Of a stretch of DNA of 6,233 nt, positions 1 through 5,050 are shown in pieces. Positions within the stretch are counted from its first letter, which is position 1, and every line of letters starts with the position of its first letter. The DNA is taken from NCBI GenBank assembly GCA_902795745.1, contig CADBMG010000124.1:1-6233 (forward strand), written 5' to 3'. The notes under the pieces were generated by a model, which worked only from the letters and a program-made list of their open reading frames with translations, was not told where the DNA came from and searched no databases. Both the position numbers and the translations under genes were made by a program. The stretch is from an uncultured Pseudomonadota bacterium. GTDB lineage: Bacteria > Pseudomonadota > Alphaproteobacteria > RF32 > CAG-239.

Positions 1-444
1 AAGAGGCATACAACCGACAACCGCAAGTCGGGCTTCTTCTTTTGAAGAAATAACTTCCATTTTTAATCCGGTACTTTTTTCGACCGATTTTTCAAACTCG
101 GCACAATTTAAAGCGCGGCGGCAAGCTGCTGTGGCCACAAAGCGCATTCTGATAATCGGACTGTATGCGTCAATGATGGCACTGCAAACTTTTAAAGCTG
201 AAATTGTGCGTCTGATTGCCGGTTTTGCTAACATATTGCCATGAATAATGTCTTCTCCCAAGCGCGTAATGCGAGAAAAAGTTTCTACCACGTGAAAGGC
301 ACTCGGAGTTGGTTCGGCAATAACCAAACGGCAAGAGTTTGTCCCTAAATCAATTGCTGCATAGTAACCGCCGGTCGGTGCGGAAGAGTTGTTTTTATTT
401 ACTTCCGTTGACTTTTTCTCGTAATGCAGCATTTTTTCTTTCAC
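1..444 (-). CDS. Ppx/GppA family phosphatase, N-terminal part (runs off the window)
   Basis: Only the first 148 codons are present; the frame is open through base 1. The product belongs to the Ppx/GppA family of the ASKHA fold, which hydrolyses inorganic polyphosphate and/or converts pppGpp to ppGpp in the cytoplasm. Which activity applies cannot be told from this part. Residues about 30-43 form the phosphate-1 motif (AIDLGTNSCRLVIA). Residues about 101-111 (RFVATAACRRA) and 134-145 (SKEEARLAVVGC) match conserved family blocks. I chose the GTG at 444-442 because a GGAG lies 10 nt upstream (455-458); the ATG at 432-430 is the alternative and has no good ribosome site. The first 25 or so residues are polar and look like a poorly conserved extension. 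It follows the ccrM stop by 2 nt, so co-transcription with ccrM is likely. Family identification is firm; start codon and substrate are inferred. Confidence 0.9.
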   Translation of the reverse strand, partial: MKEKMLHYEKKSTEVNKNNSSAPTGGYYAAIDLGTNSCRLVIAEPTPSAFHVVETFSRITRLGEDIIHGNMLAKPAIRRTISALKVCSAIIDAYSPIIRMRFVATAACRRALNCAEFEKSVEKSTGLKMEVISSKEEARLAVVGCMPL

Positions 445-446
445 GG

Positions 447-1535
447 TTATTCTGCTCCATACATTTCAGCGCGTATTTGTTCGCGCAATTCATCAATGCA
501 GACCAAGCCTTTTTTCTTGTCCTGATAGTGCCAATATTCCCAGCCGTTGCAAGCAGCGGCATTTTGGGCCGCCGCTCCTACCTGATGAATCGAACCTTCA
601 ATATTTTCCCCTTTAACCGAACCGTCTGAACGAATGGTGGCAAAATGTTTACCGCTCGCATCGCTTAGAATATCTCCCGGTTTGAGCATTCCGCGTTCCA
701 AAATAGTACCGAAAGGGATGCGTTGAACTTTTTTCTTAACGGTATATTCCATAGCGCAGTCAGGTATTTGCTCCACATTTTTAAGGCGTTCAACGGCTCC
801 GTCAACGTAATTTTTATCACGTTCAATGCCTATATAATTGCGTCCCATTTTTTTAGCAACCGCACCTGTTGTACCTGTGCCGAAGAACGGGTCTAAAACT
901 ACGTCGCCTGGTTTTGATGATGCCAATAAAATGCGATATAGCAAGGCTTCCGGTTTTTGTGTCGGGTGCAGTTTTTCACCGGCGGCATTTTTCAAACGCT
1001 CTTTACCTGTACAAATAGGTATTTCCCAAGTGCTGCGCATTTGGGTATCATCATTCAATGCTTTCATTGCTTCATAGTTGAAGGTATATTTAGCTTTGGG
1101 ATTTTTTACTGCCCAAATCAACGTTTCATGTGCATTGGTAAAGCGTGTGCCTTTAAAATTAGGCATTGGGTTGGTTTTGTTCCATATTACATCGTTTAAA
1201 ATCCAGAATCCTAAGTTTTGCAAAATATAGCCGACGCGGAAAATATTGTGGTACGAACCTATGACCCAAATGCTGCCGTCTTCTTTTAAAACACGACGGG
1301 CGGCAGTTAGCCACTGTTTGGTATATTCATCGTATGCAGCCAAACTTTCAAAACTGTCCCATTCTTCGTTAACACCGTTAACAACGGTATTATCCGGACG
1401 CATTAACATATCGCCCAGTTGCATATTATACGGCGGATCCGCAAATATTACATCCACCGAGTTTTCTTCCATTTCATTCATTGTCACAATACTGTCAGCA
1501 TTGATGACAGTATTGATAATTTCTTTTGTTTTCAT
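447..1535 (-). CDS. ccrM: CcrM-type adenine-N6 DNA methyltransferase (GANTC)
   Basis: 362 residues, close to the roughly 358 of Caulobacter CcrM. The family transfers a methyl group from S-adenosylmethionine to adenine N6 in GANTC and acts on hemimethylated DNA behind the replication fork, linking transcription to the cell cycle. The order is that of a beta-class enzyme: catalytic motif DPPY at residues 33-36 (in FADPPYNMQL), then conserved blocks around 88-101 (SIWVIGSYHNIFRV) and 123-137 (PMPNFKGTRFTNAHE), then the SAM-binding motif at 215-224 (DPFFGTGTTG). Residues about 270-355 form the C-terminal DNA-recognition domain typical of CcrM, with RIPFGTILERG, GSIHQVGA and ACNGWEYWHY. The ATG at 1535 is chosen because AGGGGA (1545-1540) sits 4 nt upstream; the in-frame GTG at 1550 would overlap that site. 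All catalytic motifs look intact. GANTC specificity is inferred from the family and supported by depletion of that site in the window. Confidence 0.96.
   Translation of the reverse strand: MKTKEIINTVINADSIVTMNEMEENSVDVIFADPPYNMQLGDMLMRPDNTVVNGVNEEWDSFESLAAYDEYTKQWLTAARRVLKEDGSIWVIGSYHNIFRVGYILQNLGFWILNDVIWNKTNPMPNFKGTRFTNAHETLIWAVKNPKAKYTFNYEAMKALNDDTQMRSTWEIPICTGKERLKNAAGEKLHPTQKPEALLYRILLASSKPGDVVLDPFFGTGTTGAVAKKMGRNYIGIERDKNYVDGAVERLKNVEQIPDCAMEYTVKKKVQRIPFGTILERGMLKPGDILSDASGKHFATIRSDGSVKGENIEGSIHQVGAAAQNAAACNGWEYWHYQDKKKGLVCIDELREQIRAEMYGAE
455..458 (-). promoter_or_regulatory. Ribosome binding site for the Ppx/GppA gene
   Basis: A GGAG on the minus strand, inside the last codons of ccrM, lies 10 nt before the GTG at 444. 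It is the reason for preferring that GTG over the ATG four codons further in. Confidence 0.5.
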
Positions 1536-1538
1536 ATA

Positions 1539-1545
1539 TTCCCCT
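1539..1545 (-). promoter_or_regulatory. Ribosome binding site setting the ccrM start
   Basis: AGGGGAA on the minus strand lies just upstream of the ATG at 1535. It rules against the longer GTG start at 1550, which would place this site inside the coding region. Confidence 0.7.
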
Positions 1546-1620
1546 ATCACATCAATTATTACTAAGATAAAATCATAAAGTTATAATTTTATTAATAATA
1601 GAATAAAAAATACCGCACCG

Positions 1621-1645
1621 TAAAAACAGCTTTGTATGACTGTTT
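1621..1645 (-). terminator. Weak possible intrinsic terminator after the small protein gene
   Basis: On the minus strand, AAACAG (1645-1640) and CTGTTT (1629-1624) can form a 6-bp stem with a 10-nt loop, and the second arm runs into a stretch of five T. It begins 8 nt after the stop of the gene at 2193-1654. The stem is short with only two G-C pairs, so termination would be weak or partial. Confidence 0.3.
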
Positions 1646-1653
1646 ATTATAAT

Positions 1654-2193
1654 CTACGGATACAATCTGAATAATTGTTTCAGCGTTTCTGCTCGTTCTT
1701 CAATAATTTTTACTTCCTCAGCATCAAGGATAATGGCATCGGCGCGGCGACGGTGTTGCTCAGCCATATCGCGAGAAAGTTCGTCTTTTCGTATCATCAT
1801 TTGTTTAACCACTGCTTCGGCACTGCGTTTAATTTCAATTTGCTTGATTAAATCTTCCAAACGCTGGCGTACATACATAAAGCGTTCAATATCCAATTTA
1901 TGGTAAATAAACCAGATTTTTGTTTTCCAATCAACACTTTGATGTTCCTTCTCAATTAAGAGAGATTTTGCTGTCGGAGCTTGCAATTTAAGTTCTTTGA
2001 ATTGTGGCCATAATTGAATAAACTCATCTATCTCTTCGGCATTTAAGACCGCCTTTTGGTTAATTTTTTTATCGGCAATGAAGTGTTTGTTTTCCGCCCA
2101 AATGCTTTTTGTAATATGGCATTGCGCTGTTTGCAACAGGACAACGACGGCAATAACCCACAACATAAGATTTTTGAGTTGATTTTTTACCAT
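1654..2193 (-). CDS. Small membrane-anchored or exported protein of unknown function
   Basis: 179 residues; I do not recognise the family. The N-terminus has lysines at residues 3 and 7 followed by a hydrophobic stretch at about 9-20 (LMLWVIAVVVLL), which is either a signal peptide or a single membrane anchor with the rest in the periplasm. C25 lies where a lipoprotein cysteine might be, but Q24 does not suit a lipobox. The remainder is charged and mostly helix-forming, with a likely coiled-coil stretch at about 100-175 rich in Lys, Arg and Glu. The start is well supported: GGAG (2205-2202) lies 8 nt upstream, inside the HAD gene. The ATG overlaps the HAD stop by 7 nt, which points to translational coupling. 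The coding region has normal composition for the window and is not an evident remnant. Confidence 0.8.
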   Translation of the reverse strand: MVKNQLKNLMLWVIAVVVLLQTAQCHITKSIWAENKHFIADKKINQKAVLNAEEIDEFIQLWPQFKELKLQAPTAKSLLIEKEHQSVDWKTKIWFIYHKLDIERFMYVRQRLEDLIKQIEIKRSAEAVVKQMMIRKDELSRDMAEQHRRRADAIILDAEEVKIIEERAETLKQLFRLYP

Positions 2194-3014
2194 TGCAAAG
2201 TCTCCGCATAATAATCTACGCCAAGTCCGTATTCTGCCGATAAAGCATCTATTTGTTGGGGTGATGGGTCGCTCATTTGGTGTACGCCACCCGTCAAGAA
2301 TAATGTTTGTGCCTTAAAAGTGTTACCCATACGCATGTCTGTTGCCATGCAATCTCCGATAATCAGGCAGCGGGAGCGTTCAAAATTTGGTATATTTTCG
2401 CACAAATATGCCGCGATACGCACATCTGGCTTGCCGAAAGAAATAAGTTTTCCACCCATCATGGCATATTGTTCGGCCAAAGCACCTACACAATCATGAA
2501 CCCCCTGTGTCGTGGCAAGCATTGTATCGTTGCCTACACAAATCAGTGGCTTATGATAATGCAATGCTTGTTCAAGTAGTGATGTATAATCATTGAGGTT
2601 TATTCCTTCAACATCCGTTTCTGCCAGCATAAAATCTGCTTCGGCTATATTTTTAACCTCAATATAATCGGTTTCCTTAGTTGTCTGAGGTTGGTAATTG
2701 CCCAGAAAATAATACTTTTTACCTAAATCTTCGTTTTGTCTGAAATGAAAATGAGACATCTCGCCGGCGGTAATCATTGCATCAAAAATTTGCATCGGGA
2801 CGCCGTTGGATTTCAGAAAAGCAAATAAATCATTTACTCTCCAACCGATGTTTGATGCCAACATGATTCTTTTGTCGTTTTGATACATTTTTATCAATGT
2901 ATCAACAGCTTCGGGTTGAATGCGCAAATCGTATGAGATAACGCCGTTAAATCCGCAGATAACGGTATCAAAATCATCTTTGATGCGTGATATATATTTT
3001 AGCCGTCGGCTCAT
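2187..3014 (-). CDS. HAD-superfamily class IIA-like protein with altered motif I
   Basis: 275 residues with the layout of class IIA HAD hydrolases, closest in my memory to the TIGR01459-type proteins of alphaproteobacteria. These are cytoplasmic phosphatase-like proteins of uncertain substrate. Motif II is at 50-57 (IMLASNIG), followed by the family block ITAGEM at 81-86. The motif III lysine is in SFGKPD (K195), and motif IV is LIIGDCMATDMRMG with D221 and D226. Motif I, normally DxDGT or DVWGV, reads CGFNGV here: the nucleophilic aspartate is replaced by G21 and the second acidic position by N23. The protein is therefore probably not a standard phosphatase, although the other motifs are kept. 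The ATG at 3014 is constrained by an in-frame TAA just upstream; its ribosome site is weak (GGA 9 nt before). It is the first gene of the minus-strand cluster and overlaps the next gene by 7 nt. Confidence 0.85.
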   Translation of the reverse strand: MSRRLKYISRIKDDFDTVICGFNGVISYDLRIQPEAVDTLIKMYQNDKRIMLASNIGWRVNDLFAFLKSNGVPMQIFDAMITAGEMSHFHFRQNEDLGKKYYFLGNYQPQTTKETDYIEVKNIAEADFMLAETDVEGINLNDYTSLLEQALHYHKPLICVGNDTMLATTQGVHDCVGALAEQYAMMGGKLISFGKPDVRIAAYLCENIPNFERSRCLIIGDCMATDMRMGNTFKAQTLFLTGGVHQMSDPSPQQIDALSAEYGLGVDYYAETLQW

Positions 3015-3154
3015 TATTTGTTATCCAATTCATTCATCCTTTTGCCTGACAGTCTAGCAAAGAATTGTAAACAATTTGATAATTTTTGAGTTTGGAAGAA
3101 AAAAAATATGAAAGAGTGCTGTTCTTTTGCGGCATAGAAACAGGATGTTTTTTG

Positions 3155-3163
3155 TGTGGATAA
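3155..3163 (-). promoter_or_regulatory. Perfect DnaA-box 9-mer
   Basis: The minus strand reads TTATCCACA, the consensus DnaA box. Two weaker relatives share the region on the plus strand: TTATCCAAT near 3021-3029 and TTATCCTAA near 3205-3213, each about 7 of 9. A perfect match on either strand is expected by chance about 0.05 times in a window of this size. Function as a DnaA-controlled promoter or minor binding site is inference. Confidence 0.45.
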
Positions 3164-3256
3164 GCATATTTTTGTTGCATCTGTTTTTGTTTTTGTGTAT
3201 TAGATTATCCTAAATGGGCAATAGATAGCCTTTTGGTTTGTTTTAAATATAGTTTT

Positions 3257-3262
3257 AGAGGA
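3257..3262 (+). promoter_or_regulatory. Ribosome binding site for secY
   Basis: AGAGGA ends 8 nt before the ATG at 3271. It supports that start over the ATG at 3280. Confidence 0.75.
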
Positions 3263-3270
3263 AATGAAAC

Positions 3271-4614
3271 ATGGTTTCAATGGCAGAAAAAATGGCCGCA
3301 AATATTGATATGTCGGCATTTAGTAAAGCAGAAGAATTAAAGAAAAGACTGTGGTTTACCATTATGGCACTGATTGTGTTCCGTTTGGGCACATATATTC
3401 CGTTACCGGGGATTAATGCCGGAGTGCTTTCTGAGATGTTCAACCGCAATGCCGGCGGTATTTTGGGTATGTTTAATATGTTTTCCGGCGGTGCATTGGA
3501 ACGTATGACAATTTTTGCCTTGAACATTATGCCGTATATTTCCGCGTCGATTATCATTCAACTCGGACAGTCGGTTGTTCCTTCGCTTATGGCTCTCAAA
3601 AAAGAAGGCGAGGCCGGATATCGCAAAATTACTCACTATACGAAAATGTTGACGGTATTGATTACTATTATTCAAGGTTATGGTATTGCCGTTGGATTGG
3701 AGAGTGTTTCCGGTTCTAATGGTGCTTCGGCAGTAATGATTAACAGCTTCGTATTTAAGTTTTCGACCATTGTTTCTTTGGTAGGCGGTACAATGTTTAT
3801 TGTATGGCTTGGAGATCAGATTACCCAACGCGGGGTTGGTAACGGTTCTTCACTAATCATTACGGTAGGTATTATCGCCAATATTCCGAATGCTTTGGCA
3901 CAAACATTTGAGTTAGGTCGCGCCGGTCAAATGTCAATCGTCACCATTATTGCGTTACTGGTTATGGCTTTGGCTTTGATTTATGTGATTGTGTTTGTTG
4001 AACGTGCTCAACGCCGCATCATTATTCAATATCCGAAGCGTCAGATGGGAATGCGGATGACGGCAGCAGACAGTTCACACTTGCCGCTCAAAATTAACCC
4101 GACGGGTGTTATTCCGCCGATTTTTGCCAGTTCATTGCTTTTATTGCCGATTACCATTGCCAATTTGTCGGCTGAACAGGGACCGGGTTGGGTACAGACT
4201 TTGAGCCAGCTTTTAGGACACGGGCAACCATTATATTTGGCTTTGTATGCTTTCTTGATTTTATTCTTTACGTTTTTCTATACGGGTGTTGTGTTTAATC
4301 CGCAGGAAACCGCAGATAACTTGAAGAAGCACGGTGGTTTTATTGCCGGTATTCGTCCGGGAAAAACAACGGCGGATTATCTGGACTATGTTATTACTCG
4401 TTTAACGGTTATCGCTTCAATATATTTGGTATGTTTGTGTATTGTGCCGGAAGTTTTAATCAGTAAAGTCGGAGTTCCGTTTGTTTTGGGTGGTACGACT
4501 TTGCTCATCGTGGTACAGGTAACCATGGATTTTATCGGGCAAGTTCAATCGCGTTTGATTGCGTATCAGTATGAAGGGTTGCTGCGCAAAGCCGCTCTCG
4601 TTAAAAGACGTTAA
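3271..4614 (+). CDS. secY: Protein translocase channel subunit SecY
   Basis: 447 residues, full length for bacterial SecY. It forms the protein-conducting channel of the inner membrane with SecE and SecG and works with SecA and the ribosome. The N-terminus (MVSMAEKMAANIDMSAF) matches the alphaproteobacterial pattern and supports the ATG at 3271. Ten membrane helices fit the hydrophobic pattern. Helix 1 and its exit read VFRLGTYIPLPGI (36-48). The plug and TM2 region spans about 62-98, with GGILGMFNMFSGGA and NIMPYISASIIIQL. Other family blocks are RAQRRIIIQYPKRQ (245-258), PTGVIPPIFASS (277-288), FNPQETADNLKKHGGFIAGIRPG (342-364) and the C-terminal YQYEGL (432-437). No key block is missing, so it looks functional. 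It is unusual in having no ribosomal-protein, adk or infA gene next to it: a divergent HAD gene lies upstream and a long non-coding stretch downstream. No obvious terminator follows the stop. Confidence 0.98.
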   Translation: MVSMAEKMAANIDMSAFSKAEELKKRLWFTIMALIVFRLGTYIPLPGINAGVLSEMFNRNAGGILGMFNMFSGGALERMTIFALNIMPYISASIIIQLGQSVVPSLMALKKEGEAGYRKITHYTKMLTVLITIIQGYGIAVGLESVSGSNGASAVMINSFVFKFSTIVSLVGGTMFIVWLGDQITQRGVGNGSSLIITVGIIANIPNALAQTFELGRAGQMSIVTIIALLVMALALIYVIVFVERAQRRIIIQYPKRQMGMRMTAADSSHLPLKINPTGVIPPIFASSLLLLPITIANLSAEQGPGWVQTLSQLLGHGQPLYLALYAFLILFFTFFYTGVVFNPQETADNLKKHGGFIAGIRPGKTTADYLDYVITRLTVIASIYLVCLCIVPEVLISKVGVPFVLGGTTLLIVVQVTMDFIGQVQSRLIAYQYEGLLRKAALVKRR

Positions 4615-4689
4615 GTTCGTATAATAAGTCTGCTGTTTGCTTTTGCTTTGTAGGGTACTTCTTACATTGATGGAGGGGTTTGTCCTTTT

Positions 4690-4707
4690 GCTCCTCAGAA
4701 TGACATT
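4690..4707 (+). repeat. Direct repeat, copy 1 (18 bp)
   Basis: GCTCCTCAGAATGACATT, identical to 4803-4820. It looks like the right end of a second, otherwise lost or diverged copy of the element that begins 7 nt further on. Confidence 0.85.
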
Positions 4708-4713
4708 GCCTCC

Positions 4714-4818
4714 TGTCATGTTGAGCGAACTTGTTCGCGTGAGCATCTTCGGACGCCAGTCCGATATTACCGCACTTTGTGCGGAGATTCTTAACATACT
4801 ACGCTCCTCAGAATGACA
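4714..4818. repeat. Intergenic palindromic repeat element with three hairpins
   Basis: The ends TGTCATGTTGAG (4714-4725) and CTCAGAATGACA (4807-4818) are inverted repeats matching at 10 of 12 positions. Between them lie three perfect hairpins: GCGAAC-TT-GTTCGC (4725-4738), TCGGAC-GCCA-GTCCGA (4749-4764) and CCGCAC-TTT-GTGCGG (4770-4784). It has no coding capacity for a transposase. From memory, the end sequences resemble a family of short intergenic repeats common in many bacterial genomes, with ends reading GTCATTCTGAG. It is probably a non-autonomous or REP-like element present in many copies. It may also serve as the 3' boundary of the secY transcript. Confidence 0.75.
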
Positions 4819-4820
4819 TT
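4803..4820 (+). repeat. Direct repeat, copy 2 (18 bp)
   Basis: Exact second copy of the 18-mer at 4690-4707, 113 nt away start to start. It forms the right end of the hairpin element. Confidence 0.85.
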
Positions 4821-4915
4821 CATTCATTATAATTCGATTCGTTATTTGTAGAAAATTGGACAAGGTTTGGCAATTTTTTATCTATGTGTCGATAAAATCT
4901 ATATATAAATAAGTG

Positions 4916-4941
4916 TTTTTTGCCTAAAAAAAGGCAAGAAA
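4916..4941. repeat. A-loop hairpin without a T tract
   Basis: TTGCCT (4920-4925) pairs with AGGCAA (4932-4937) around a loop of six A, and the stem can extend to about 10 bp through one G-U pair using the flanking T and A runs. No T tract follows on the plus strand, and A residues follow on the minus strand, so it is not a canonical terminator in either direction. It lies about 46-70 nt upstream of the promoter for the next gene. Confidence 0.5.
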
Positions 4942-4986
4942 ATTAAGAAAAAGTAAAAAAAATTGCATTTTTTTGACAAAAGTACT

Positions 4987-5014
4987 TGCAATCCGTTTTA
5001 AAATGGTGTATAGT
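4987..5014 (+). promoter_or_regulatory. Sigma70-type promoter for the gene at 5051
   Basis: TTGCAA (4987-4992) and TATAGT (5009-5014) are separated by 16 nt, giving a start of transcription near 5021 and a leader of about 30 nt. A/T runs at 4936-4974 could act as an UP element. A perfect TTGACA at 4973-4978 lies 17 nt before TTTTAA (4996-5001), a poor -10, so it could be a second weaker promoter. Confidence 0.55.
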
Positions 5015-5037
5015 CGGCACAGAATTGAATGAATGAT

Positions 5038-5042
5038 AGGAG
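5038..5042 (+). promoter_or_regulatory. Ribosome binding site for the gene at 5051
   Basis: AGGAG, 8 nt before the ATG at 5051: a near-ideal site that fixes the start of an otherwise unrecognised gene. Confidence 0.75.
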
Positions 5043-5050
5043 TTTTTACT

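Larger units (their letters stand above)
1536..1653 (-). promoter_or_regulatory. AT-rich ccrM upstream region (probable promoter region)
   Basis: 118 nt separate the preceding gene's stop from ccrM, in a cluster where the other junctions overlap or nearly touch, so a separate ccrM promoter is plausible. The stretch is very AT-rich. I see no clear -35/-10 pair and no GANTC. On the plus strand, 1581-1595 reads TTAT-N7-TTAA, seven of eight matches to the CtrA pattern TTAA-N7-TTAA, but such matches are easy to get by chance in this composition. Confidence 0.35.
3015..3270. other. Divergent intergenic region between the HAD gene and secY
   Basis: 256 nt that must hold the promoters for both directions. 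It is AT-rich, with A and T runs around 3081-3110 and 3183-3196. A short dyad AATTGT-AA-ACAATT lies at 3063-3076; on the minus strand it contains TACAAT (3069-3064), a fair -10 for the HAD gene, though no good -35 is visible. For secY I see no convincing promoter pair. A perfect DnaA-box 9-mer is described separately. Confidence 0.5.
4615..5050. other. Non-coding stretch between secY and the right-edge gene
   Basis: 436 nt without a credible gene. In order it holds: an unremarkable run to about 4689 with no clear secY terminator; one 18-bp repeat copy at 4690-4707; a 105-bp repeat element at 4714-4818; an AT-rich run; an A-loop hairpin at 4916-4941; an A8/T7 stretch at 4955-4974; and a promoter with a ribosome site leading into the gene at 5051. 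Confidence 0.8.

Noticed and set aside
339..629. Plus-strand open frame of 96 codons opposite the ccrM/ppx junction
   Set aside because: Both genes on the other strand are strongly supported by motifs, and this frame has no features of its own beyond chance hydrophobicity.
1246..1578. Plus-strand open frame of 110 codons opposite the 5' end of ccrM
   Set aside because: It is antisense to well-conserved ccrM codons, with no recognisable product and no ribosome site.
2110..2130. Possible lipoprotein cysteine (C25) in the 179-residue protein
   Set aside because: The residues before it (TAQ) do not fit a lipobox; glutamine at -1 is not typical.
3012..3038. Seven-codon mini-ORF (MNELDNK) whose stop overlaps the HAD start codon
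   Set aside because: The AAAAGG before it touches the ATG with no spacing, so it is unlikely to be translated efficiently. The TAATG overlap may be chance.
3015..3270. Replication origin at the DnaA-box region
   Set aside because: Only one perfect box and two weak ones, no origin-linked genes, and no clear unwinding-element repeats.
3255..3828. Minus-strand open frames inside the 5' part of secY
   Set aside because: Shadows of secY codons. Their composition follows the antisense of hydrophobic helices, and secY itself is beyond doubt.
4749..4784. Intrinsic terminator for secY formed by the second or third hairpin
   Set aside because: Neither stem is followed by a T run on the plus strand; they read better as part of the repeat element.
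4456..4863. Minus-strand open frame of 135 codons across the 3' end of secY and the repeat element
   Set aside because: It runs antisense through secY and starts inside the repeat region. Its translation is the sort of spurious peptide such repeats give, with no credible ribosome site or domain.
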